A DNA stretch of 64,000 nt from Gammaproteobacteria bacterium HGW-Gammaproteobacteria-13 (GTDB lineage Bacteria > Pseudomonadota > Gammaproteobacteria > Pseudomonadales > Pseudomonadaceae): the NCBI GenBank assembly GCA_002840155.1, contig PGZH01000010.1, forward strand, positions 1 through 64,000. Reading direction: 5' to 3'. A program made the translations under genes and the position numbers. Under the pieces are notes generated by a model. It saw nothing but the letters and a program-made list of their open reading frames with translations. It did no database searches and was not told the origin of the DNA. Every line of letters begins with the position of its first letter. Position 1 is the stretch's first letter. Shown here piece by piece: positions 53,197 through 61,503 of the stretch.

Positions 53197-53967
53197 TTAG
53201 TCGTAGATGTTCTTCTTCTTCCATTCGTCATCGCCGCCGAGAGACTCCAGGCCGGCATCCAGTTCGCTGGCTTGATCAGTGGTCGGCTTGTTGCTTTCCA
53301 GAACCATGGCATTGGCGCGCGCCAGTTGTTCTTCGAATTTCTTCAGGGCGTTCTGGTACGGCGCTGGATCAGGTTGTTTGCGCAGGTACTGCACGCCGCG
53401 CTCGAATGCCAGGCGTGCCTGGCCTGGCTGGTTTTGCTGCAGGGCCTGTTGGCCTAGGTTGCCGAAAAACTCGATATGCACCTGGGTCAGCATATGGCGC
53501 ACTTCTTTCAGCCAATGCTTGGCCTCGTTGGTCGGGATAATCCCGTCTTTGGCGCAGCGGGTCAGCTGGCCGTGGAGGTTTTCCAGCTGGAAGCGTACTT
53601 CCTTGGCCTTGGCTTCATTGAGGATGGGTTGCGGCGGGTTGTTTACGGCAATCGACTCGCCCTGGGCGATCAGTTTGCGCAGCTCTTCAATGCGCGCCTT
53701 GAGGGCGTTATTGCCCTTGTCCAGCGGCAGCATGCGTTCACTGAAGTGCAACTGCAGGCGGCTGAGCATCAGCTTCAGTGCTGGCGTCATCAGTTGGCCG
53801 GGGAGGGCTTCGGCGAGATCGGTGCAGCGGCGCAGGCGATCATTAAGGTCGGCCTTGATGCGCGCCTTCTCCAGTTTGTTGTTCTCGACCATATGATTGA
53901 TGTAGGCAATGGCGATCAAAACGACGATGCCAGAAACAATCAATATGGTAATCACGAGTGGGGACAT
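53197..53967 (-). CDS. Membrane-anchored coiled-coil protein of unknown function
   Basis: 256 residues. One N-terminal transmembrane helix (residues 4-24, VITILIVSGIVVLIAIAYI) is followed by a long, charged, mostly helical cytoplasmic part with a TPR-like segment near 170-200 (GNLGQQALQQNQPGQARLAFERGVQYL). I recognise no domain of known function. The position matches PA2820. It is separated by 51 bases from the GST gene on the same strand and could be co-transcribed with it. Confidence 0.75.
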   Translation of the reverse strand: MSPLVITILIVSGIVVLIAIAYINHMVENNKLEKARIKADLNDRLRRCTDLAEALPGQLMTPALKLMLSRLQLHFSERMLPLDKGNNALKARIEELRKLIAQGESIAVNNPPQPILNEAKAKEVRFQLENLHGQLTRCAKDGIIPTNEAKHWLKEVRHMLTQVHIEFFGNLGQQALQQNQPGQARLAFERGVQYLRKQPDPAPYQNALKKFEEQLARANAMVLESNKPTTDQASELDAGLESLGGDDEWKKKNIYD

Positions 53968-54087
53968 GGGTGCAGCCTCTCGATCACCGGTTTTTCGTCC
54001 GAGTGTAGTGCCTTAGCCGGGAGGCTGATAGGGCTGCCTCACATTCGGAGCTGAAGTCTTTGATTTATAAAAATTTTTACACAGAGG

Positions 54088-54116
54088 TTGACGGGCCTTG
54101 CAAGGCTCCATAGAAT
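54088..54116 (+). promoter_or_regulatory. Promoter of the tRNA cluster
   Basis: TTGACG and TAGAAT are separated by exactly 17 bases and followed by a GC-rich discriminator (GCGCGCC). This fits a strong, stringently controlled stable-RNA promoter. It lies 75 bases before the first tRNA. Confidence 0.85.
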
Positions 54117-54191
54117 GCGCGCCACTTCGTAGCGCAATGCCTCACGGCAAAACGTGTAGAAGCCGGATAGAAGTTGTAGTTTCCGGGCTGC

Positions 54192-54267
54192 GTCCCCTTC
54201 GTCTAGTGGCCTAGGACACCGCCCTTTCACGGCGGTAACAGGGGTTCGAGTCCCCTAGGGGACGCCA
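54192..54267 (+). tRNA. tRNA-Glu (TTC), copy 1
   Basis: 76 bases with the CCA end encoded. Acceptor GTCCCCT pairs with AGGGGAC. The anticodon loop CTTTCAC gives TTC, and the T-loop is GGTTCGAGTCC. It is identical to copy 2 at 54425. Confidence 0.97.
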
Positions 54268-54305
54268 CTTCTTAATGAAGTGTGCTGCAAAAAACCAAGT
54301 TGTAT

Positions 54306-54381
<76 letters not shown>

Positions 54382-54424
54382 AATTCAGGTGATCTGCTCA
54401 AGCAGGTGGCCGACAAGCTCCAAG

Positions 54425-54500
54425 GTCCCCTTCGTCTAGTGGCCTAGGACACCGCCCTTTCACGGCGGTAACAGGGGTTCGAGTCCCCTAGGGGACGCCA
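54425..54500 (+). tRNA. tRNA-Glu (TTC), copy 2
   Basis: Same 76-base sequence as copy 1. It follows tRNA-Gly copy 1 after 43 bases. Confidence 0.97.
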
Positions 54501-54522
54501 TTTTTGTTGTACCAAGTTGTAT

Positions 54523-54598
<76 letters not shown>

Positions 54599-54600
54599 AA

Positions 54601-54637
54601 TAAAAAAAAACGCCGCTCACTGAGCGGCGTTTTTGTT
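54601..54637. terminator. Terminator of the tRNA operon
   Basis: Stem CGCCGCTC/GAGCGGCG (54611-54629) preceded by a run of nine As and followed by TTTTTGTTT. Confidence 0.92.
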
Positions 54638-54657
54638 TCTGCTGTTTTTATTGCCTA

Positions 54658-54700
54658 CAAAAAAAGCCCGCCGGTTATGCCGTGCGGGCTTTTTTGTTTC
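54658..54700. terminator. Second terminator, for the convergent hypothetical gene
   Basis: Stem AGCCCGC/GCGGGCT (54665-54671 and 54684-54690) with A-tract left and T-tract right. Confidence 0.85.
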
Positions 54701-54710
54701 TGGCTGAGGT

Positions 54711-55121
54711 TTAGTGTGTGCCGCCCTGAGCGGGCATGGTCAGCAGCTGCTTTTCCTGATTCCAGTCGAAGGGTTCGTCGTTTTCTTCGGCGTAGAAGCG
54801 GCGTTCTTCGAGGGTTTGGTACATTTCGATTTCTTCGTCCGGCATAAAGTGCAGGCAGTCACCGCCGAAGAACCACAGCAGGTCGCGCGGCACCAGGTGG
54901 GCGATTTGCGGGTAACGCTGGAAGATCTGGCTGATCAGGTCCTGGCCCAGGTAGAGGCTGGCTTCCGGATCGCTCGGCAGGTCGCTGAGCAGCTCGTCGT
55001 AGCGCTCCAGGTACATGGCGTGGCTGTCATCGAGAATCTGCTCGGCTTCGCCCAGGGCGACCAGGATGGTGCGCAGGTGCTGCAGCAGGGCGAGGTGATG
55101 GTCGATGTGGGTGTTGGCCAT
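54711..55121 (-). CDS. Conserved hypothetical protein (PA2816/PA2817-like)
   Basis: 136 residues, acidic, soluble, mostly helical at the start (MANTHIDHHLALLQHLRTILVALGEAEQILDDSHAMYLERY) with a Trp/Phe-rich centre (LVPRDLLWFFGGDCLHFMPDEEIEMY). The protein appears confined to pseudomonads and relatives and has no function I know of. It lies 66 bases downstream of fadE on the same strand, so it may be co-expressed with the acyl-CoA dehydrogenase. The match to the PA number is from locus position. Confidence 0.7.
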   Translation of the reverse strand: MANTHIDHHLALLQHLRTILVALGEAEQILDDSHAMYLERYDELLSDLPSDPEASLYLGQDLISQIFQRYPQIAHLVPRDLLWFFGGDCLHFMPDEEIEMYQTLEERRFYAEENDEPFDWNQEKQLLTMPAQGGTH

Positions 55122-55187
55122 GGGGCAATCCTGTAGGTAAAACGGGCGCGCAAGTATAAGGCTCGCGTCGCCCGCTGTCCTGTCTGC

Positions 55188-57635
55188 TTAACGCACCTTG
55201 CCGGAGCCTAGGGTCAGTTCCTCCTTGGCGAAGTCATCGACATCAATGACTACCCGACGCGCCGCTTCGGCCTGATGCAGGCTGTGCGCCTCTTCCGGAT
55301 TGAGAACCCCAGCAGCCAGCGCGGCATCGATCAGGCTTTGCCCTGGTAGTTCCTGGACCTGGCCGGCTTTGACGGCCTTGTGCAGTTTTTTCTGCAAGCC
55401 TTGTACGTCCTGCAGCAGGTTCATCGCGTATTGCAGGGCACCCACCGGGTCTTGTTCGGCTTGCGGGCGGTAGCAGCCTTCGAGCAGCTCCTCCAGCGCC
55501 GGGTCACCGCTGTTGCGACCGATAATACCGGCCACTTCGGCGTCCAGTTCATCGCTTGGGCCTTTGTGGCGGCGGCCCAGCGGCAATACCAGCAGGCGTA
55601 GGGCGCAGCCGAGCAGTTTGCTGGGGAAGTTGCTGAGCAGCTCTTCCAGCGCCTGTTCGGCCTTGCCCAGGCTTTCTTCCACGGCCCAGCGCAGCATGGG
55701 TTGCGAGTGCTCTGGGTAGCCGAGGTCGTGGTAGCGCTTGAGCGCCGCCGAGGCCAGGTACAGGTGGCTGAGCACGTCACCCAGGCGCGCGGACAGGCGT
55801 TCGCGGCGTTTCAGTTCGCCGCCGAGCAGCATCATGCTGGTGTCAGCAAGCAGGGCGAAAGAAGCTGCCAGCCGGTTGAGGGCGCGGAAATACGGGCGGC
55901 TGATACGGTCGCCCGGCACCTGGCTGAAGACGCCAAAGCCGAGACTGAGCAGCAGGCTGCTGGCGGCGTTGCTGACGGCAAAGCCGATATGTTGCAGCAG
56001 CAGTTCATCGAACTCCTGCAGTGCCTGGTCTTGGTCTTCGCGGCCGGCCAGGGCCATTTCCTTGAGCACATAGGGGTGGCAGCGAATCGCGCCCTGACCA
56101 AAGATCATCAGGTTGCGCGAGAGGATATTAGCCCCCTCCACAGTGATAAAAATCGGCGCACCTTGCCAGGAACGGGCCAGGTAGTTGTTCGGGCCCATAA
56201 CGATGCCCTTGCCGCCGTGCACGTCCATGGCGTGGCTGATGCATTCGCGGCCACGTTCGGTCAGGTGGTATTTGAGGATGGCCGAGAGCACTGAGGGTTT
56301 CTCGCCCAGATCCACCGCGTTGGCGGTGAGGATGCGTGCGCTGTCCATCAGCCAGGCGTTGCCGCCGATGCGGGCCAGGGCTTCCTGAATGCCTTCGAAG
56401 GCGGACAGCGGCACGTTGAACTGCTCGCGGACCTGGCTGTACTGGCCGGTGGTCAGGCTGGTGAACTTGGCCGCGCCGGTGCCGACTGCCGGCAGGGAGA
56501 TCGAGCGGCCCACGGACAGGCAGTTCATCAGCATCATCCAGCCCTTGCCGAGCATCTCCTGGCCGCCGATCAGGTAGTCCAGCGGGATAAACACATCCTT
56601 GCCGGAGTTGGGGCCATTCATAAAGGCGGCGCCGAGCGGCAGGTGGCGGCGGCCGATTTCTACGCCGGGTGTTTCGGTGGGCACCAGGGCCAGGCTGATG
56701 CCGAGGTCTTCCTCTTCACCCAGCAGGTGCTCGGGATCGTACGCCTTGAAGGCCAGGCCGAGCAGGGTGGCGACCGGGCCGAGGGTGATGTAGCGCTTTT
56801 CCCAGTTCAGGCGCAGACCGATCACTTCCTCGCCTTGCCACTGGCCTTTGCAGATGATCCCGGTGTCCGGCATGGCGCCGGCGTCGGAGCCGGCCAGGGG
56901 GCCGGTGAGGGCGAAGCAGGGGATGTCTTCACCGCGCGCCAGGCGCGGCAGGTAATGGTCACGCTGGGCGTCGGTGCCGTAGTGCAGCAGCAGTTCGGCC
57001 GGGCCGAGAGAGTTGGGCACCATCACGGTGGAGGCCAGGTCGCCGGAGCGGGTCGCCAGCTTCATCGCCACCTGGGAGTGGGCATAGGCGGAAAAGCCCT
57101 TGCCGCCGTATTGCTTGGGGATGATCAGGGCGAAGAAGCCATGACTCTTGATATGTGCCCAGGCCTCGGCAGGCAGGTCCATCTGCTGGCCGATCTGCCA
57201 GTCGCTGACCATGGCGCACAGCGCCTCTGTCGGGCCGTCGATAAACGCCTGTTCTTCTTCGGTGAGCTGCGCCTTGGGGTAGGCGAGCAGGGTGTCCCAA
57301 TCCGGGCGGCCGCTGAACAACTCGCCATCCCACCATACCGTACCGGCTTCGATGGCATCACGTTCGGTGGCCGACATCGGCGGCAGCACGCGCTTGAACC
57401 AGGCAAACAGCGGCGCGGTGAACAGGCTGCGGCGTTGCTCTGGCAGTAGCAGAGGCAAGGCCACTGCTAGCAGGAGCAACCAGAACAGGCCCATCAGCCA
57501 GACTGGTGCATGGCTGAATACGCCCATCAGAATCAGAAAGCCGGCCACTATGCCTAGGGCGGGCAGGGGAGCCGTGCGCCGATGGGCGAGAAAGGCCATG
57601 CCGAACAGCAGGGCGAGTAACCAGAGAGCGAGCAT
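55188..57635 (-). CDS. fadE: Acyl-CoA dehydrogenase FadE
   Basis: 815 residues, almost exactly the length of E. coli FadE and twice a typical acyl-CoA dehydrogenase. Two N-terminal membrane helices (about 1-55, LALWLLALLFGMAFL) are followed by the dehydrogenase core (FALTGPLAGSDAGAMPDTG near 240, AMDVHGGKGIVMGPNNYLARSWQG near 480) and the FadE-specific C-terminal domain. It catalyses the first step of fatty-acid beta-oxidation, delivering electrons to ETF. It resembles PA2815. There is no obvious PsrA box in its promoter. Confidence 0.95.
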   Translation of the reverse strand: MLALWLLALLFGMAFLAHRRTAPLPALGIVAGFLILMGVFSHAPVWLMGLFWLLLLAVALPLLLPEQRRSLFTAPLFAWFKRVLPPMSATERDAIEAGTVWWDGELFSGRPDWDTLLAYPKAQLTEEEQAFIDGPTEALCAMVSDWQIGQQMDLPAEAWAHIKSHGFFALIIPKQYGGKGFSAYAHSQVAMKLATRSGDLASTVMVPNSLGPAELLLHYGTDAQRDHYLPRLARGEDIPCFALTGPLAGSDAGAMPDTGIICKGQWQGEEVIGLRLNWEKRYITLGPVATLLGLAFKAYDPEHLLGEEEDLGISLALVPTETPGVEIGRRHLPLGAAFMNGPNSGKDVFIPLDYLIGGQEMLGKGWMMLMNCLSVGRSISLPAVGTGAAKFTSLTTGQYSQVREQFNVPLSAFEGIQEALARIGGNAWLMDSARILTANAVDLGEKPSVLSAILKYHLTERGRECISHAMDVHGGKGIVMGPNNYLARSWQGAPIFITVEGANILSRNLMIFGQGAIRCHPYVLKEMALAGREDQDQALQEFDELLLQHIGFAVSNAASSLLLSLGFGVFSQVPGDRISRPYFRALNRLAASFALLADTSMMLLGGELKRRERLSARLGDVLSHLYLASAALKRYHDLGYPEHSQPMLRWAVEESLGKAEQALEELLSNFPSKLLGCALRLLVLPLGRRHKGPSDELDAEVAGIIGRNSGDPALEELLEGCYRPQAEQDPVGALQYAMNLLQDVQGLQKKLHKAVKAGQVQELPGQSLIDAALAAGVLNPEEAHSLHQAEAARRVVIDVDDFAKEELTLGSGKVR

Positions 57636-57788
57636 GCAGAATCCTCCATGATGACAATGCGTTTTTTACGCACCATCACGAGCGTAGTCGTCATTGATGG
57701 CGACAAGAGCGGTGAGCTTGGCTGAATCGTCGTGACATTGGCTGGACTCGCGTCGCTAGACTGGTTTCTCAGCCATGGAGAAACCTTG

Positions 57789-58448
57789 ATGCGTGAATAC
57801 CTCGAGCCCGGCCGCTTCATCGATAGTGACCACCCAGCGCTGGTGGAGTTCGCAGAAAAGTTTCGCGGGGCCAGCCGTGACCCGCGTCAGCAGGCGATCA
57901 ATCTGTACTACGCGGTGCGCGATCAGATTCGCTACAACCCCTATGTGTTCAGTCGCGACGCCGACACCTTGAAAGCCAGCCATGCATTGCTGGCGGGGGA
58001 GAGTTACTGCGTGCCCAAAGCCACTTTGCTCGCCGCCTGCGCCCGCCATTGCGGCATCCCAGCGCGCATCGGCCTGGCCGATGTACGCAACCACCTGGCC
58101 ACTCCACGGCTGCTGGAAATGCTGCGCAGTGAAGTGTTCGCCATGCATGGCTACACCGAGTTGTACCTTGAGGGCCGCTGGGTCAAGGCCACGCCGGCGT
58201 TCAACCTGGCGTTGTGCCGGGTATTCAAGGTGGCCCCGCTGGAGTTCGATGGCCTGAGCGACAGCGTATTCCACCCGTTCAACCAGCAGGGCGAGCGTTA
58301 TATGGAGTACCTGCACGACCACGGCCAGTTTGCCGATGTGCCGGAGCAGCTGTTCTTCGGTCATCTGGCCGCTTGCTACCCGCATCTGTTTACCGAGGAT
58401 GCGCTATCGATCAGTGGCGACTTCGCCGCCGAGGTCGTGCCCGGCTGA
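57789..58448 (+). CDS. Transglutaminase-like cysteine peptidase-fold protein
   Basis: 219 residues of the transglutaminase-like superfamily. The catalytic Cys is in GESYCVPKATLLAACARHCGIPAR, the His in MHGYTELYLEGRWVKATPAFN, and an Asp in the same segment region is less clear. Such proteins hydrolyse or ligate peptides; the biological role is unknown. The ATG at 57789 has GGAGA eight bases upstream. It diverges from fadE with about 150 bases between. Confidence 0.83.
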   Translation: MREYLEPGRFIDSDHPALVEFAEKFRGASRDPRQQAINLYYAVRDQIRYNPYVFSRDADTLKASHALLAGESYCVPKATLLAACARHCGIPARIGLADVRNHLATPRLLEMLRSEVFAMHGYTELYLEGRWVKATPAFNLALCRVFKVAPLEFDGLSDSVFHPFNQQGERYMEYLHDHGQFADVPEQLFFGHLAACYPHLFTEDALSISGDFAAEVVPG

Positions 58449-58658
58449 TGTATCGACAGGGCTGATAAGCACCATCGGAAACTGCCGGGTTTAATCTGCG
58501 CCGGGCGCTGGTAGGCTGCTGCCCAGCCGTGGGGGCGGCAGTTGTGCGCAAAGATACTGTGGTGGCGATGTTCCAGGCGCTAGACTTGGGCCACTTCGCG
58601 CTGCGTGGCGCAGCCCCCTCTCGAATTTATTTTTCTCTGATCAGGTGTGCGCATTTTT

Positions 58659-59591
58659 ATGAGTACCGCTCTGTCCATTCGCCAGTTGACCAAGACCTAT
58701 GGCAACGGCTTCCAGGCGCTGCATGGCATCGACCTGGACGTGGCTGAAGGCGATTTTTTCGCTTTGCTCGGCCCCAACGGTGCTGGTAAATCCACCACCA
58801 TCGGCATTCTTTCCACCCTGGTGACTAAAAGTAGCGGCACGGTCAATGTGTTCGGTCACGACCTGGACAAACAGCCCTCGGCGCTCAAGCGCTGCCTGGG
58901 TGTGGTGCCGCAGGAGTTCAACTTCAATCAGTTCGAGAAGGCCTTCGACATCGTCGTGACCCAGGCCGGTTACTACGGTATCCCAGCGAAAATCGCCAAG
59001 GAGCGCGCCGAGCAGTACCTCAACCAGCTCGGCCTGTGGGGCAAGCACAACGTGCCGTCGCGCGAGCTGTCCGGCGGCATGAAGCGCCGCCTGATGATTG
59101 CCCGCGCGCTGGTGCATCAGCCGCGTTTGTTGATTCTCGATGAGCCGACTGCTGGGGTTGATATTGAACTGCGCCGCTCGATGTGGAGCTTTCTCACCGA
59201 GCTCAACCAGCAGGGCATCACCATCATCCTGACCACCCACTACCTGGAAGAAGCCGAACAGCTGTGTCGCAATATCGGCATCATCGACCACGGGCGGATT
59301 GTCGAGAACACCAGCATGAAGGACCTGCTGAAGAAGTTGCATGTGGAGACCTTCCTGCTTGACCTCAAGGAGTCGCTGCTGGTTGCGCCGCAGTTGATTG
59401 GCTACCCGGCACAGTTGCTCGACGGGCATACCCTGGAAGTGCAGGTGGACAAGGCTCAGGGCATTACCGAGCTGTTCCGTCAGCTGGCTCTGCAGAATGT
59501 CGAGGTGCTCAGCTTGCGCAATAAAACCAACCGCCTGGAGGAGCTGTTCGTCTCCCTGGTCGAGAAGAATCTGGCGAAGGTGGCGGTATGA
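58659..59591 (+). CDS. ABC exporter ATP-binding protein
   Basis: 310 residues. Walker A GPNGAGKSTT (near 42), Q-loop VVPQEFNFNQFEK, signature LSGGMKRR and Walker B LLILDEPTAGVD are intact, then the switch histidine in TTHYLEEAE. The C-terminal 80 residues are the extension typical of ABC-2 drug/lipid exporters. It pairs with the permease gene that it overlaps by ATGA. The pair resembles PA2812-PA2811 (YadG/YadH-type). The ATG at 58659 is preferred although the AGGT box is rather distant. Confidence 0.92.
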   Translation: MSTALSIRQLTKTYGNGFQALHGIDLDVAEGDFFALLGPNGAGKSTTIGILSTLVTKSSGTVNVFGHDLDKQPSALKRCLGVVPQEFNFNQFEKAFDIVVTQAGYYGIPAKIAKERAEQYLNQLGLWGKHNVPSRELSGGMKRRLMIARALVHQPRLLILDEPTAGVDIELRRSMWSFLTELNQQGITIILTTHYLEEAEQLCRNIGIIDHGRIVENTSMKDLLKKLHVETFLLDLKESLLVAPQLIGYPAQLLDGHTLEVQVDKAQGITELFRQLALQNVEVLSLRNKTNRLEELFVSLVEKNLAKVAV

Positions 59592-60382
59592 GCACGGCTT
59601 ATCTGAACTCCGAATTCACCGCCAACATGGTGGCGCTGCGCACCATTGTTTATCGCGAAATCCGCCGCTTTACCCGCATCTGGCCGCAGACCCTGCTGCC
59701 GCCGGCGATCACCATGGTTCTGTACTTCGTGATCTTCGGCAACCTGATCGGTAGTCAGATCGGCGACATGGGTGGCTTCACTTATATGGAGTACATCGTG
59801 CCGGGGCTGATCATGATGTCGGTGATCACCAACTCCTACGGCAACGTGGTGTCGAGTTTCTTCGGCAGCAAGTTCCAGCGCTCCATCGAGGAACTGATGG
59901 TCTCGCCGGTGTCGCCGCATATCATCCTCACCGGCTATGTGGTCGGCGGTGTGCTGCGCGGCCTGGCGGTGGGTTTTATCGTCACCTTGTTGTCGCTGTT
60001 CTTCACCAAGCTGCAGGTGCATCACCTCGGCGTGACCGTGTTGGTGGTGTTGCTGACCGCGACCATCTTCTCCCTGGGCGGTTTTATCAACGCCGTGTTC
60101 GCACGCAACTTCGATGATATTTCGATCATCCCGACCTTTGTGCTGACGCCGCTGACGTACCTGGGCGGGGTGTTCTATTCGATCACCTTGCTGCCGCAGT
60201 TCTGGCAAACGGTGTCCTTGGCCAACCCGGTGCTGCATATGGTCAATGCCTTTCGCTACGGCATTCTTGGGGTTTCCGATATCCGTATCGGCGTGGCCAT
60301 TGGCTTTATGCTGGTCGCCACCGCCGTGCTGTATGGCGTGTGCATTCGTCTGCTGGTCAGCGGCCGTGGGATGCGTCAGTAG
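59588..60382 (+). CDS. ABC-2 type permease
   Basis: 264 residues with six transmembrane helices and the ABC-2 signature region (SIEELMVSPVSPHIILTGYVVGGVLRG, then PLTYLGGVFYSITLLPQFWQ). Homodimer partner of the overlapping ATPase gene, together forming an exporter similar to E. coli YadGH. The substrate is unknown. Confidence 0.92.
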   Translation: MSTAYLNSEFTANMVALRTIVYREIRRFTRIWPQTLLPPAITMVLYFVIFGNLIGSQIGDMGGFTYMEYIVPGLIMMSVITNSYGNVVSSFFGSKFQRSIEELMVSPVSPHIILTGYVVGGVLRGLAVGFIVTLLSLFFTKLQVHHLGVTVLVVLLTATIFSLGGFINAVFARNFDDISIIPTFVLTPLTYLGGVFYSITLLPQFWQTVSLANPVLHMVNAFRYGILGVSDIRIGVAIGFMLVATAVLYGVCIRLLVSGRGMRQ

Positions 60383-60471
60383 CCATTGCTAATACCGGGA
60401 AACATTTTTAACGGCTGATCTGCGCGGCCCGGCCGTTAGACTCAGCCTCTACAAAGAATTAGGGGTTGTAT

Positions 60472-61503
60472 ATGTTTGCCCGCGCACCTGCTCTTCTCGG
60501 TACAGTTTTCTGGCTGTGTTCGCTTGCCAGCGTGCAAGCGCAGGCCAATGAAGGGCCGCTGGTTGAGGTGGTCAAGGTCGAACGAAGCCTGGTGCGCGAT
60601 GAACTGGTGACCTTTGGTTCGCTGCGCCCTGACGAGTCGGTGATGATCCGTCCGGAAATCGCTGGTCGGATAGCGCAGCTGCATTTTCGCGAAGGCCAGC
60701 GCGTCGAAGCCGGTGCACTGCTGGTAAGCCTGGATGATTCGATTACCCGCGCCGAACTGGCGCAGGCGCGGGCCAACCTGAACCTCGCGGAAAAGAACTT
60801 CGAACGCGCGCAGATGCTGTTCAAGCGCGGTGCCAGTAATGCCCAGGCGCTGGATGAAGCCAGTGCCCAGCAGCAGGCCTCGCGAGCCAGCCTGGCGTTG
60901 TCCCAGGCACGCCTGGACAAGACTCGCATCCTCGCCCCCTACGACGGCGTGCTGGGCTTGCGCGCAGTCAGCCCCGGTGATTACCTCAGCGAAGGCCAGG
61001 ACATCGTCAACCTGGAAGTGCTCGACCCGCTCAAGGTGGATTTCCGCATTCCACAAAAAGCCGTCAGCCAGATCCGCCTCAAGCAGGTGATCGAAATCAG
61101 CCTGGATGCTTATCCGGGTGAGCGTTTTACCGGCGAGATTTTTGCCATCAATCCGCGTCTGGACGAAGCCGGGCGCAGCCAGGCGATTCGTGCACACATC
61201 AGCAACAGCGATGGCCGCCTGAGCCCAGGGCAGTTCGTGCGGGTTTCGGTGATTCTCGCCGAGCGGCCGAATGCCCTGGTGATTCCAGAAGAAGCCATCA
61301 TGCCGGTGGGCGAGCAATTGCTGGTCAACCTGGTGGTTGATGGCAAGGTCGAATTGCGCGAGGTCAAGCTGGGTAAGCGCCTGGCTGGCAAAGTCGAAGT
61401 GCTGGAAGGCCTGCAGGGTGATGAAACCCTGATCAGCGCCGGTTGGCAGAAGGTACGTGCCGGCGCGCCAGTACGTACCAAGGTGGTGGAGCAAACGCCA
61501 TGA
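60472..61503 (+). CDS. RND efflux periplasmic adaptor (membrane fusion protein)
   Basis: 343 residues. An N-terminal signal (LLGTVFWLCSLASVQAQA) is followed by the barrel-sandwich hybrid domain split by a short coiled-coil hairpin (ITRAELAQARANLNLAEKNFERAQ ... SRASLALSQARLDKTRILAPYDGVLG). The beta-barrel and membrane-proximal domains complete it. No lipobox cysteine is present. AGGGG lies six bases before the ATG. It overlaps the pump gene by ATGA. Not syntenic with the PA2811 region of P. aeruginosa, so this operon is an insertion or relocation. Confidence 0.92.
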   Translation: MFARAPALLGTVFWLCSLASVQAQANEGPLVEVVKVERSLVRDELVTFGSLRPDESVMIRPEIAGRIAQLHFREGQRVEAGALLVSLDDSITRAELAQARANLNLAEKNFERAQMLFKRGASNAQALDEASAQQQASRASLALSQARLDKTRILAPYDGVLGLRAVSPGDYLSEGQDIVNLEVLDPLKVDFRIPQKAVSQIRLKQVIEISLDAYPGERFTGEIFAINPRLDEAGRSQAIRAHISNSDGRLSPGQFVRVSVILAERPNALVIPEEAIMPVGEQLLVNLVVDGKVELREVKLGKRLAGKVEVLEGLQGDETLISAGWQKVRAGAPVRTKVVEQTP